From Eikenella halliae (GTDB taxonomy: Bacteria; Pseudomonadota; Gammaproteobacteria; Burkholderiales; Neisseriaceae), in the NCBI RefSeq assembly GCF_001648475.1, contig NZ_LXSQ01000023.1:155289-219288 (forward strand): DNA of 64,000 nucleotides, written 5' to 3'. The notes beneath the pieces were generated by a model, which had not been told where the DNA came from, searched no databases, and was given only the letters and a program-made list of their open reading frames with translations. The translations under genes were made by a program, and so were the position numbers. Of the stretch, positions 57,369 to 64,000 are shown one piece after another (position 1 is the first letter of the stretch; each line of letters opens with the position of its first letter).

Positions 57369-58589
57369 CTATTCGGCAGCGGTTTCGTCGTCTTCCGGGG
57401 TGATTTCACTCAGCACCAGCTGGCGTTGCTGCTCGGCCTGCTCGGGTTTGTCCATTTCGTCGAACACTTTGGCCAGCACCAGGCGTGCCTGTGGGGTGGC
57501 TTGGGCTTGCAGGCTGGCTTCGAGATAGCCTTGGGCTTTGCCCCACAGTTGTTTGGCGTAGGCCATTTGGCCGAGGTGCAGCAGCAGGGCGGCGTCTTGA
57601 GGGGCGTCGTGCAGCCAGCCTTCCACGGTGTCCATGATTTTCTGCTGTTCGCGCGGGCTGAGGTAGCGGGCGGCTTCGATCATGGGCGGCAGGAGCTGGG
57701 CATTGCGATGCTTGGGATAGTGGGTTTTCACCCATTTCACCACGCGGGGATACTGGCCGATTTGCAGCATTTTTTCGGCAATCGGGGCGCAGAGTTCGCC
57801 TTCCTGGATTTCTTTGGGAATGCGGCCGAGGCAGGCTTTGAGCGCGGGATAGTCGGTGGCGAGGGCGAGGAGTTCGCGCCAGGCCCATTCGCGGTATTGG
57901 GCAGCTTCGGCGGCGTTGAGGGCTGAAGCTTTTTCCAGTTTGGCCACGCGGTCGAGCACTTCCAAGGGGTTGTTTTGCTCGAACATATAGCGCAGCTGCA
58001 GGCGCACCAGGCGGGTGAGCTTGGGGTTGATGGCGGCAGCGGCGGCCAGGGCGGTCTCGGCGGCGGGATAATCCTGCCGGTTGAGCGCGGATTCGGCTTC
58101 GAGCAGGTGGCGCGAGAGCTGGGCTTTATGCGGCAGCTGGGCGATTTCTTTCAGGTAGCCTTCGCGCTTGGCATCGTCGCCCATTTGGTCGGCGCTGTGC
58201 ACGGCGAGCATCAGGGCGAGGGTGCGGTTGTGGCCGGCTTCTTTGTTTTCCAGCACTTTGGCGGCTTCTTGCTCGGCGTGTTGGAATTTGCCTTCGAAGT
58301 AGGCGAGGCCGGCTTTGTTGAGCGCGATTTCGGCATGATGCGCCTGGCGGCTGCGGCCGAAGCGGCGCACGCGGCCGGGGATGTTGATGATGCCGTTAAT
58401 CAGGCGCAGCAGCAGGTAGAGCAGCACCACGAATACGATCATGGCGCCCACAAACAAATGCAGGTTTACCGCAATCTGGGTTTGGGTTTGATCGATAACG
58501 ATATATACGTTGCCGCTGTAATGCTGCGCGGCAATGGTGAGGCCGACTGCGGCGGCAAACAGCACGATAATCCAAATCAGGCCTTTCAT
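57369..58589 (-). CDS. hemY: HemY-like tetratricopeptide membrane protein
   Basis: A 406-residue inner-membrane protein with two N-terminal hydrophobic segments (IWIIVLFAAAVGLTIAA and LFVGAMIVFVVLLYLLLRLI) and a helical TPR region after residue 90. This is the HemY of proteobacterial hemCDXY operons, not the oxidase of the same name; its function is not established and is linked to late haem synthesis. One in-frame DUS encodes GYLKEIA near 58151-58163. The start overlaps the hemX stop by four bases. Confidence 0.9.
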   Translation of the reverse strand: MKGLIWIIVLFAAAVGLTIAAQHYSGNVYIVIDQTQTQIAVNLHLFVGAMIVFVVLLYLLLRLINGIINIPGRVRRFGRSRQAHHAEIALNKAGLAYFEGKFQHAEQEAAKVLENKEAGHNRTLALMLAVHSADQMGDDAKREGYLKEIAQLPHKAQLSRHLLEAESALNRQDYPAAETALAAAAAINPKLTRLVRLQLRYMFEQNNPLEVLDRVAKLEKASALNAAEAAQYREWAWRELLALATDYPALKACLGRIPKEIQEGELCAPIAEKMLQIGQYPRVVKWVKTHYPKHRNAQLLPPMIEAARYLSPREQQKIMDTVEGWLHDAPQDAALLLHLGQMAYAKQLWGKAQGYLEASLQAQATPQARLVLAKVFDEMDKPEQAEQQRQLVLSEITPEDDETAAE

Positions 58590-59833
58590 GATTCAATCCC
58601 CTTGCGAGCGGCGGAAGCCTGAGCAGGAGCAGGAAGCGCGGGGGCGGAGGCTGCCGGTGCGGGTTGGCCGGCCGGTGCGGGCACGGAAACGGGCGCGGCG
58701 GGCTGCGAAGCGGCGGCTTCGGAAGCGGCTTCAGGCTGGCCGAGGATGTCGCCTTGGCGCTGCTGGCGATAGTCGGCGATGGCTTTCAGGCTTGCGGAAA
58801 GGCTGTCGCCCACGTTGCCGCTGCCCGGCTGGATGGCTTTGAGCTGGGCGATTTCGCTCAGCCAGGATTGGGCAGCGGGGGTGGCGGCATCAAAGTATTG
58901 GCGCACGGCATTTTCCGAGGCGGCCAGGTCGTTTTGGTAAATATCGTTTTGGCGCTGCATCAGGGCCACGCGGGCGGAGAGCAGGTGCAGGCGCAGGTTT
59001 TCGCGCACATAAAACGCCTGTTCGGGCGACATCAGGAGCGCGTCGGTGCTGTTGAGGCGGCGGATTTCCACCATGCCTTTGAGGCCGCCTAGGGTGCGGT
59101 TCCAGGCTTGGCGCCACCACGGGTCATTCGGCGATACGGCAGCGGGCGCGGCGGCCTGCGGCGGGCGCAGGCTGGAATCGGCCAAGAGCGGCAGTGCGCC
59201 CACGGCGGCTTCCAGACGGCTCAAGCGCAGCGCGGCGTTGGCGGTGTCGGTGAAGGGGCGCTGGCGCAGTTTGGCCAAGTCGGCACTAACGGCCTGTTTC
59301 AAAGGCAGCAGCTGCGGCTGCTCGAAACGCGCCAAACGGGCATCCAGCCCTTCGAGCACGGCTACGGCGGCGGGCACGTTGTCGGCAATCACCAACTGCT
59401 GGCCGGCCAGATTGAGCGCGGCTTCGGCTTCGTCCACCACCCAGTCGCTGCGGGTTTTCAGCAGCTCTTGCAGGGCGCGGTTGTTGGCGGCGGCTTCGGC
59501 TTGCTGGGTTTGCATATCGTTTTGCAGCTGCTTGATTAGGGCTTCGTTGTCTTGCAGCTTGCGGCCGGCATCGGCTAACAGGGCGGCGTTTTGCGATTCG
59601 CCCAAGGCAGCCTGATTGATTTTTTGATCGAACTGGATTTCCTGGCGTTTGAGCAGGTTTTGCCCCTGCACAAACAAAAAGCCGCTGGCGCCTAGGCCGA
59701 GCACGGCCAGCACGAGGGCAAACGCGCCCAAACCTTTGCCGCCGGATTTAACAACCACCGGCGCAACGGGGCTGGCCGGGGCGGGAGCGGGAGGCTGGGG
59801 GGCGGGTACGGATTCGTTTTCCGGTTGGCTCAT
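58586..59833 (-). CDS. hemX: HemX-like membrane protein
   Basis: A 415-residue protein of the HemX family (often mislabelled uroporphyrinogen-III methyltransferase). It has a Pro/Ala-rich N-terminus, one membrane segment (LGAFALVLAVLGLGASGFLFV, residues about 35-55), a coiled coil (NLLKRQEIQFDQKINQ to LKTRSDW) and a periplasmic domain containing EAEAALNLAGQQL and EIRRLNSTDALLMSPEQAFYVRENLRLHLLSARVALMQRQ segments. The C-terminus is again Pro/Ala-rich. Lies between hemD and hemY in a conserved operon; no catalytic residues are evident. Confidence 0.9.
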   Translation of the reverse strand: MSQPENESVPAPQPPAPAPASPVAPVVVKSGGKGLGAFALVLAVLGLGASGFLFVQGQNLLKRQEIQFDQKINQAALGESQNAALLADAGRKLQDNEALIKQLQNDMQTQQAEAAANNRALQELLKTRSDWVVDEAEAALNLAGQQLVIADNVPAAVAVLEGLDARLARFEQPQLLPLKQAVSADLAKLRQRPFTDTANAALRLSRLEAAVGALPLLADSSLRPPQAAAPAAVSPNDPWWRQAWNRTLGGLKGMVEIRRLNSTDALLMSPEQAFYVRENLRLHLLSARVALMQRQNDIYQNDLAASENAVRQYFDAATPAAQSWLSEIAQLKAIQPGSGNVGDSLSASLKAIADYRQQRQGDILGQPEAASEAAASQPAAPVSVPAPAGQPAPAASAPALPAPAQASAARKGIES

Positions 59834-59865
59834 GCTATTCCTTTCATATTATTCAATCGGTTGTG

Positions 59866-59926
59866 AGGCTACCTGAAAGCCGGTGCTGCGTTTGCGCGCA
59901 TTGGAATTTCCATTTTCAGGTAGCCT
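59866..59926 (-). terminator. DUS pair between hemD and hemX
   Basis: AGGCTACCTGAAA and its complement flank a loop of about 35 bases; the right DUS forms the last codons of hemD (ends -LTQAT). It may reduce read-through from hemD to hemX. Confidence 0.5.
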
Positions 59927-60761
59927 GAGTGAGGTGCTGCCGTTCGGCAATTAAAGCGTTTTCCAGCTCTGCAGCCGAACGGAGCAGGTGGATGCGTGCC
60001 GCGCCTGCTTGGCCCAGTGCCTCGGCAATGCGCGGATGATGGGTGAAGTATAGCAAGGATTGCAGCCGCTGGGTTAGGCTTGCGGGCGCGGCGGCAAACA
60101 GCAGGCGCACTTGTTCGGCAGAGGTAATCCACGCGGCGGCGGGCTGTGCGGCGGCAAACAGCGCCCAATCGGGCGCGAGCGGCTGGCGTTGGTAAATATC
60201 GGCACAGGCTACCTGAAAACCGTGTCGGCACAGGCTTTCGGGCAACAGGTTGCGGCCGTGTGCGCCGCGCACGATCAAGATATTCGCGCCGGGGTTCAGC
60301 GTGCACCACAGGGGCAGGGCAAGCACGGCTTCGCTGTCGTGGCCGCCGTCGGGCGCAACGATATGGGCAAAACCGGCCTGCCGCAAGGCTTTGGCCGTGC
60401 CGCTGCCTACGGCGATTTGCGGTTGCGGCAGGCGGGCAATGAGGCTACCTGAAAAAATGGGCGGATTGGGTTGGGTATTCGGCAGGAGGCTGCTTGGTTC
60501 GTTTTCAGGTAGCCCGGTGCTTGGGGCGGCAGGGCTACCTGAAAGCAGCGGCAGGGCGGTTTCCACGGCGGTGGGGCTGATCCAAACGGCGGCCGCGGCC
60601 TGCTGCAACTGTGCGGGCAATCCGGCCAGCGCGTTTGCTTCGGGCTGAATATGGATGAGTGGGAAGGGCACAGGTTGCCAGCCGGTGCGGCGGCATAAGT
60701 CGGCATCGGCGGGAATACGATTGGCGGGGCGGATGATGAGCAGGGCTGGCGGGTTGTGCAT
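59916..60761 (-). CDS. hemD: Uroporphyrinogen-III synthase with DUS-built linker
   Basis: Closes hydroxymethylbilane to uroporphyrinogen III. The 281-residue protein has the two-lobed HemD pattern: LLIIRPANR at the start, WISPTAVETALPLL, PQIAVGSGTAKALRQAGF, NILIVRGAHGRNLLPESL and AWITSAEQVRLLF. It is about 30-35 residues longer than usual because a loop in the first lobe (SGSPAAPSTGLPENEPSS ... IFSGSLI) is encoded by several DUS words between 60446 and 60545. A further DUS encodes FQVACAD. The start at 60761 (MHNPPALLII) is preferred to an upstream ATG at 60839. Confidence 0.88.
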   Translation of the reverse strand: MHNPPALLIIRPANRIPADADLCRRTGWQPVPFPLIHIQPEANALAGLPAQLQQAAAAVWISPTAVETALPLLSGSPAAPSTGLPENEPSSLLPNTQPNPPIFSGSLIARLPQPQIAVGSGTAKALRQAGFAHIVAPDGGHDSEAVLALPLWCTLNPGANILIVRGAHGRNLLPESLCRHGFQVACADIYQRQPLAPDWALFAAAQPAAAWITSAEQVRLLFAAAPASLTQRLQSLLYFTHHPRIAEALGQAGAARIHLLRSAAELENALIAERQHLTQAT

Positions 60762-60849
60762 CGGTGAAGATGGATTCGGAAATGGTTGGCCTGATGTTTT
60801 CGCTTTGTATGGTGGGCTAAAATCGCCGTGCTGCGGCATTGGCCAGCTT

Positions 60850-60908
60850 GGGCGTATGGCCTTGTGCGCCCTACGGCTCGCCGCCTGGCATTATTGTGAT
60901 CCACTATT
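60850..60908. repeat. Right half of a Correia-like element
   Basis: GCGTATGGCCTTGTGCGCCCTACGGCTCGCCGCC leading to TTATTGTGATCCACTATTA: the right part of a worn element just upstream of hemD. Confidence 0.5.
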
Positions 60909-60948
60909 AAGAAGCCCGGCTTTGGCGGTGCGGAAACCTTTTCAGGTA

Positions 60949-60983
60949 GCCATGATGCAATGGCGGAAGGCTACCTGAAAAAA
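60949..60983. repeat. Inverted DUS pair
   Basis: TTTTCAGGTAGCC and GGCTACCTGAAAA around a loop of about 13 bases between the slt terminator and hemD. It could act as a second terminator for slt. Confidence 0.5.
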
Positions 60984-61007
60984 GGGAAGGCATTTGCCGT
61001 ATACCGG

Positions 61008-61049
61008 AAAAATCGCTGAAAACCTTAGGCGGGGCTTTCAGCGATTTTA
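61008..61049 (-). terminator. slt terminator
   Basis: AAAATCGCTGAAA and TTTCAGCGATTTT form a 13-bp perfect stem around a loop of 14 bases, followed on the minus strand by TTTCC; about 60 bp after the slt stop. Not made from uptake sequences. Confidence 0.8.
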
Positions 61050-61108
61050 TCATTCCATCCGCTCTTCCGCTTGGCTGCTCCGGAGGCAAAACGGTTCGGC
61101 AGGCTTCG

Positions 61109-62971
61109 TCAGCGCGCGGGGATGATGCCCAGGCGGCGGGTGAGGGAGGTGTTCGGCTCGCCCAGCAGGCTGGCGTAGTAGGTGGCGTTGGCCATGACGC
61201 GTTTGACGTAGTCGCGGGTTTCGTCAAACGGGATGGTTTCGGCATACACCGCGCCTTCGAGCGCGGTGGCGGCCTGCCAGTTGCGGGCGCGGCCGGGGCC
61301 GGCGTTGTAGCCGGCGGTGGCGAGCACTTCGCTGCCCAGGCGGTTGCGGCCGTCGCCCAGATACCAAGTGCCCATACGGATGTTGCCTTCGATGGTGTGC
61401 AGTTCGGCAGGGTCCATGCCGATTTTGCCGGCAATTTCGCGGGCGGTGGCGGGCATCACCTGCATCAGGCCGGTGGCGCCCACGCGGGAGCGCACGCCGA
61501 TCATGAAGCGGCTTTCCTGGCGGATGATGCCGTAGGCCCAGGCGGGGTCGATATTGGCTTGGGCGGCGTAGCGGGTAACGCTGTCGCGGAAGGGGGAGAT
61601 ATAGCGCAGGTTGTAGTTGATTTGGCTGTGGGTTTTGTCGGCGGCATAAATGCCCATCTCGTAGAAGCCGGCATCGTGGGCGAGCTTGGCGGCGGCGAGC
61701 AGGGTGGGTTCGTTAAAGCCGTCCACGGCATAGCGCCACTCGGCCTGCGCCTGTTTGCGCATATCCCAATCGCCGCTGCGCTGGGAGGCGCGGAATAGGC
61801 TGAGGGCGCGGGAAATTGCGCCGTCGGCGGCCACTTGGCCGGTTTGGCTGCTGCCGGGTTCGGCGGCGGTGTTGCGGGTGTTCACTTGGCCGCCGAGGGC
61901 TTCGGTGGCGAGCAGGGCGTAGAAATTGCGGCCGGAGGCGGCGGCTTGGCGGTAGTATTGCTGGGCTCGGGCGGAATCGCCGCTGGCGGCCAGGCTGCGG
62001 GCGAGCCAGTATTGCCAGGCGGGGTCGGCGCGCAGGGTGTCGGGCATGGCTTCGATGATGTTTTGCAGATCGCTCCAGCGGCCGAGGCGCAGGGCGCTGC
62101 GGGCATACCATTCCCAGTGTTCTTTGCCCAGCTGGCTGCGGTCGGCGCGGTTGAAGGCGTCGAGCGCGGCGGGGAAGCGTTGGTTCAGCGCGTAGTGGTG
62201 GCCGAGCACGGCCCAGGCGAAGCCGGTTTGGGCCGGGCTGAGGCTGGCGGAGAGGTTTTGCAGGCGTTGGGCGGCATCGGCCTGTTTGCGGGCGTTTTGG
62301 CCGATTACGCTGTGCAACAGGGCTTCGCGGCCGCCTTGGCTGTCGGGCGTGGCGTTGGTGAGCGGATCGGGCAGGGGCGAGCCCAAGGCAGCGGCCAGGC
62401 GGCGGGCGTCGCTGATTTGGTTGTTGGCCAGCAGGCCGCGCACGCGCCGCCAGGCGGCTTCGGCGGGCAGTTTGCCTTGGGCGGCGAGCTGCTCGAGCAG
62501 GCGGTTGCAGCCTTCTGGCTGGCGGCCGAGTTCGGCCAGCACTTCTTGGGCGGCATTTTGGTTTTCCTGCCCGGCCAGCGCGGCGTAGCAGCGGGTTTCC
62601 TTATCGCGGTTGGCGGGTTTCAGGTAGCCGTATTGCCGGGCGAACTCTTGCCATTGGCCGCTGCGGCCGAGCTGTTTGAGCCACTGGTTGCGCAGGCTGT
62701 CGGCCATGGCGCTGGGCTGGGCTTGGGCGAGGAATTGGGCGGCCTGGCCGGCATCGCCTTGTTTGAGCGCGGCTTGGGCGGATTGGAAGAGTTGGTAGTC
62801 GGCCAATACTTTTTCTTCGGAATCGCTGCGGCGTCCGCCGGGCAGTTGGATGGTGGCGGCGCTGCTGTCTGTGTTGATGGGCTCGACCGGGGTTTCGGTT
62901 TGGCTGGAGCAGGCGGCGAGCAGGCTGGCGGCGAGGAGGGGGAGGCTGTGTTGATAGACGGTTTTTTTCAT
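61109..62971 (-). CDS. slt: Soluble-type lytic murein transglycosylase, lipoprotein
   Basis: Cleaves glycan strands leaving 1,6-anhydro-MurNAc. The 620-residue protein has a lipoprotein signal peptide (SLLAAC, C21), a long superhelical domain of paired helices (residues 60-440), and the C-terminal lysozyme-like domain with WAYGIIRQESRFMI (catalytic Glu), GATGLMQVMPATA and NAGPGRARNW, as in Slt70. ATG 62971 (MKKTVYQHSLP) starts the signal peptide; the frame upstream reads a DUS. One DUS is read in frame in the superhelix (GYLKPAN). Confidence 0.92.
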   Translation of the reverse strand: MKKTVYQHSLPLLAASLLAACSSQTETPVEPINTDSSAATIQLPGGRRSDSEEKVLADYQLFQSAQAALKQGDAGQAAQFLAQAQPSAMADSLRNQWLKQLGRSGQWQEFARQYGYLKPANRDKETRCYAALAGQENQNAAQEVLAELGRQPEGCNRLLEQLAAQGKLPAEAAWRRVRGLLANNQISDARRLAAALGSPLPDPLTNATPDSQGGREALLHSVIGQNARKQADAAQRLQNLSASLSPAQTGFAWAVLGHHYALNQRFPAALDAFNRADRSQLGKEHWEWYARSALRLGRWSDLQNIIEAMPDTLRADPAWQYWLARSLAASGDSARAQQYYRQAAASGRNFYALLATEALGGQVNTRNTAAEPGSSQTGQVAADGAISRALSLFRASQRSGDWDMRKQAQAEWRYAVDGFNEPTLLAAAKLAHDAGFYEMGIYAADKTHSQINYNLRYISPFRDSVTRYAAQANIDPAWAYGIIRQESRFMIGVRSRVGATGLMQVMPATAREIAGKIGMDPAELHTIEGNIRMGTWYLGDGRNRLGSEVLATAGYNAGPGRARNWQAATALEGAVYAETIPFDETRDYVKRVMANATYYASLLGEPNTSLTRRLGIIPAR

Positions 62972-63133
62972 GCTGGATGTCGGCTTGGATAATTCGGAAC
63001 GGCCTAAGGCTACCTGAAAGCGGCGGGGCAATGAAGCGGCAGGCGCAAACAGACGGCGGGTTTTACTGCTTTTTACGCAGGAAAAGATTTTCAGGTAGCC
63101 CGATGAAGGAGGCTGCCGGAAAACCGAAATGCC

Positions 63134-63370
63134 TCAGCCGGGCGGCTCGGGCAGGAAGCTGCCGCGCTCATTGATGACTTGGTTGCCCCAGTCGGTAAGC
63201 ATCTGCAATGCGGGCAGGAAGCTTCGGCCGAAGGCGGTGAGCGCGTATTCCGTTTTCAGCGGCGGCCTGCTGCCGAACACCTGGCGGGAAATGAGCCCGT
63301 CGCCCTCCAACTGCTTGAGCTGGCGGCTCAATACCGCTTCGGTAACGCCGGAGACCCGTTTTATTTCCAC
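63134..63370 (-). pseudogene. HxlR-type regulator, N-terminally truncated
   Basis: The 78 codons encode the second half of an HxlR winged-helix regulator: KRVSGVTEAVLSRQLKQLEGDGLISRQVFG with the recognition helix and wing, then PPLKTEYALTAFGRSFLPALQMLTDWG. The usual N-terminal 35-40 residues with the conserved cysteine (CPVxxxLxxIGGKW) are absent. Only a GTG at 63370 could start it, without ribosome site, and the frame upstream has no similarity up to a stop. Just at this point, a foreign fragment begins on the other strand, so the gene looks cut by a deletion. Confidence 0.75.
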
Positions 63371-63469
63371 GGCACTTCGCCCGCGCTCTACAGCCGCGAA
63401 CAGATTCGGGCGTGGGCGGAAGAATGCGCGGGCGGGCTGGTGGAATTACTGAGGAAGCTGGGCGGCTGA
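63358..63469 (+). pseudogene. C-terminal remnant of an oxidoreductase-like gene
   Basis: From about the HxlR break point the plus strand reads FYFHGTSPALYSREQIRAW, then EECAGGLVELLRKLGG and a stop at 63467-63469. This resembles the end of a flavodoxin-fold NAD(P)H oxidoreductase, where a FxFHG strand is followed by a closing helix; the assignment is tentative. No start codon or front half remains. HxlR genes are often divergent from such enzymes, so one deletion that removed both 5' ends explains the layout. Confidence 0.5.
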
Positions 63470-63677
63470 GGGTGGCCTGTGGCATGGCCGGCTGAGGGAT
63501 TTCGGGCGGCTTTATGTTTTCAGGTAGCCTTTTGTGGCAGGCGGAACGGGCTGCGCCTGTTTTGGCTGCCTTTGTTAATAAAGGCAAAACCTGCCACTAG
63601 AATTGTAAGCCTAGGCTCGGATGATTGATAATAAGTTCGGCTGAGGCGGCAAACCGCCGCAGGCAGGTTTGCCGCCG
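63470..63677. other. Spacer before the 14-bp tandem repeat
   Basis: No gene is supported. A reverse DUS lies at 63519-63531. At 63645-63676 an 11-bp perfect inverted repeat GGCGGCAAACC/GGTTTGCCGCC stands directly before the tandem repeat. TTGATAATAAG near 63626 is AT-rich but no promoter was fixed. Confidence 0.5.
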
Positions 63678-63929
63678 CAGCCCCCGCTGTGCAGCCCCCG
63701 CTGTGCAGCCCCCGCTGTGCAGCCCCCGCTGTGCAGCCCCCGCTGTGCAGCCCCCGCTGTGCAGCCCCCGCTGTGCAGCCCCCGCTGTGCAGCCCCCGCT
63801 GTGCAGCCCCCGCTGTGCAGCCCCCGCTGTGCAGCCCCCGCTGTGCAGCCCCCGCTGTGCAGCCCCCGCTGTGCAGCCCCCGCTGTGCAGCCCCCGCTGT
63901 GCAGCCCCCGCTGTGCAGCCCCCGCTGTG
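63678..63929. repeat. 18 perfect tandem copies of a 14-bp unit
   Basis: The unit CAGCCCCCGCTGTG is repeated 18 times without a single change (252 bp), followed by a partial CAGCCC. No spacers, so it is not a CRISPR array. Because 14 is not a multiple of three, all six frames run open through it, which explains the low-complexity open frames on the minus strand; these are not expected to be genes. It ends 58 bp before a start codon. Confidence 0.95.
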
Positions 63930-63930
63930 C

Positions 63931-63950
63931 AGCCCTTTTTTCGGGCTTTT
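63931..63950 (+). terminator. Small hairpin with T-run after the tandem repeat
   Basis: AGCCC and GGGCT around a T-rich loop, followed by TTTT, between the tandem repeat and the start of the next gene. It could act as an attenuator or weak terminator in the leader of that gene. Confidence 0.4.
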
Positions 63951-63987
63951 GCAGCATCGTTCATTTTCCAAACAAGGAGACCGAATT

Positions 63988-64000
63988 ATGCAGAAAACCC
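63988..64000 (+). CDS. Start of a gene cut by the window edge
   Basis: ATG at 63988 follows the ribosome site AAGGAGACCGAATT with good spacing; only MQKT and one base more are visible. The product cannot be named. Its leader contains the 14-bp tandem repeat and a hairpin. Confidence 0.6.

Noticed and set aside
63678..63929. Possible CRISPR array
   Set aside because: The copies are directly adjacent without spacers, the unit is only 14 bp, and no cas genes are seen.
63597..63971. Long low-complexity open frames (three on the minus strand) with repeated GLHSGGCTAG-type sequence
   Set aside because: They exist because the 14-bp repeat has no stop in any frame. There is no conserved start context and all frames are equally open, so they are not taken as genes.
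1..64000. tRNA, rRNA and riboswitch genes
   Set aside because: No T-loop (GGTTCGAATCC-type) segments with matching cloverleaf arms, rRNA blocks or riboswitch cores were noticed by eye; a tRNAscan or Infernal run would settle this.

Overview
The window looks like chromosome of a naturally competent member of the Neisseriaceae, most likely Eikenella. The 12-base word AGGCTACCTGAA, the Eikenella dialect of the DNA uptake sequence (DUS), occurs dozens of times on both strands, often as inverted pairs behind genes where it acts as terminator. Eight or more Correia-like miniature elements (about 105 bp, TATAGTGAATTAA ends) and the gene content (gdhB, msbA, nadD, ruvA, hemDXY, mpl, lutABC, tsaB-rimI) fit the same family. 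No rRNA, tRNA, CRISPR array or complete prophage was seen.

Layout. 1-2.3 kb: end of cysJ and cysI (sulfite reductase). 2.5-3.6: dinB. 3.8-8.9: lactate module, permease plus lutACB, all on the minus strand. 9.4-11.9: rpsU, pgeF, an M14 carboxypeptidase. 12.1-15.4: adk, a CNP1-like secreted protein, msbA. 15.6-21: dsbB, a TonB-dependent siderophore receptor with an AT-rich possibly Fur-controlled promoter, a CsbD-like protein and a YddA/SbmA-like ABC exporter. 21.5-27.4: rnfB-like ferredoxin, nrdB, a NERD nuclease-domain protein with three Cys/His modules, and nrdA behind paired NrdR boxes. 27.8-35.6: TatD, an Fe-S uracil-DNA glycosylase, rimI, tsaB, and the very large NAD-dependent glutamate dehydrogenase. 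36-39: slyD, a small unknown, lysC.

39.4-46.8 kb is the accessory part: small unknown or immunity-like genes (a 305-aa two-part protein, a secreted protein, a SMI1/KNR4 protein, an AT-rich 147-aa protein, an Imm45-like protein, a repeat-rich helical protein) around radA and an orphan Rhs C-terminal toxin cassette with its own TTG-start immunity gene. That cassette is AT-rich, flanked by Neisseria-type uptake sequences and by a palindromic repeat family, and is the best candidate for transferred material.

46.8-63 kb returns to housekeeping: sugar-efflux MFS transporter, BolA, a methyltransferase, mpl, a DarA-like flavodoxin, nadD, ruvA, a lipoprotein, glmS, hemY-hemX-hemD and a lytic transglycosylase. 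The right edge holds a truncated HxlR regulator joined to an oxidoreductase-like remnant, then 18 perfect copies of a 14-bp repeat placed directly upstream of a new gene whose first codons end the window.
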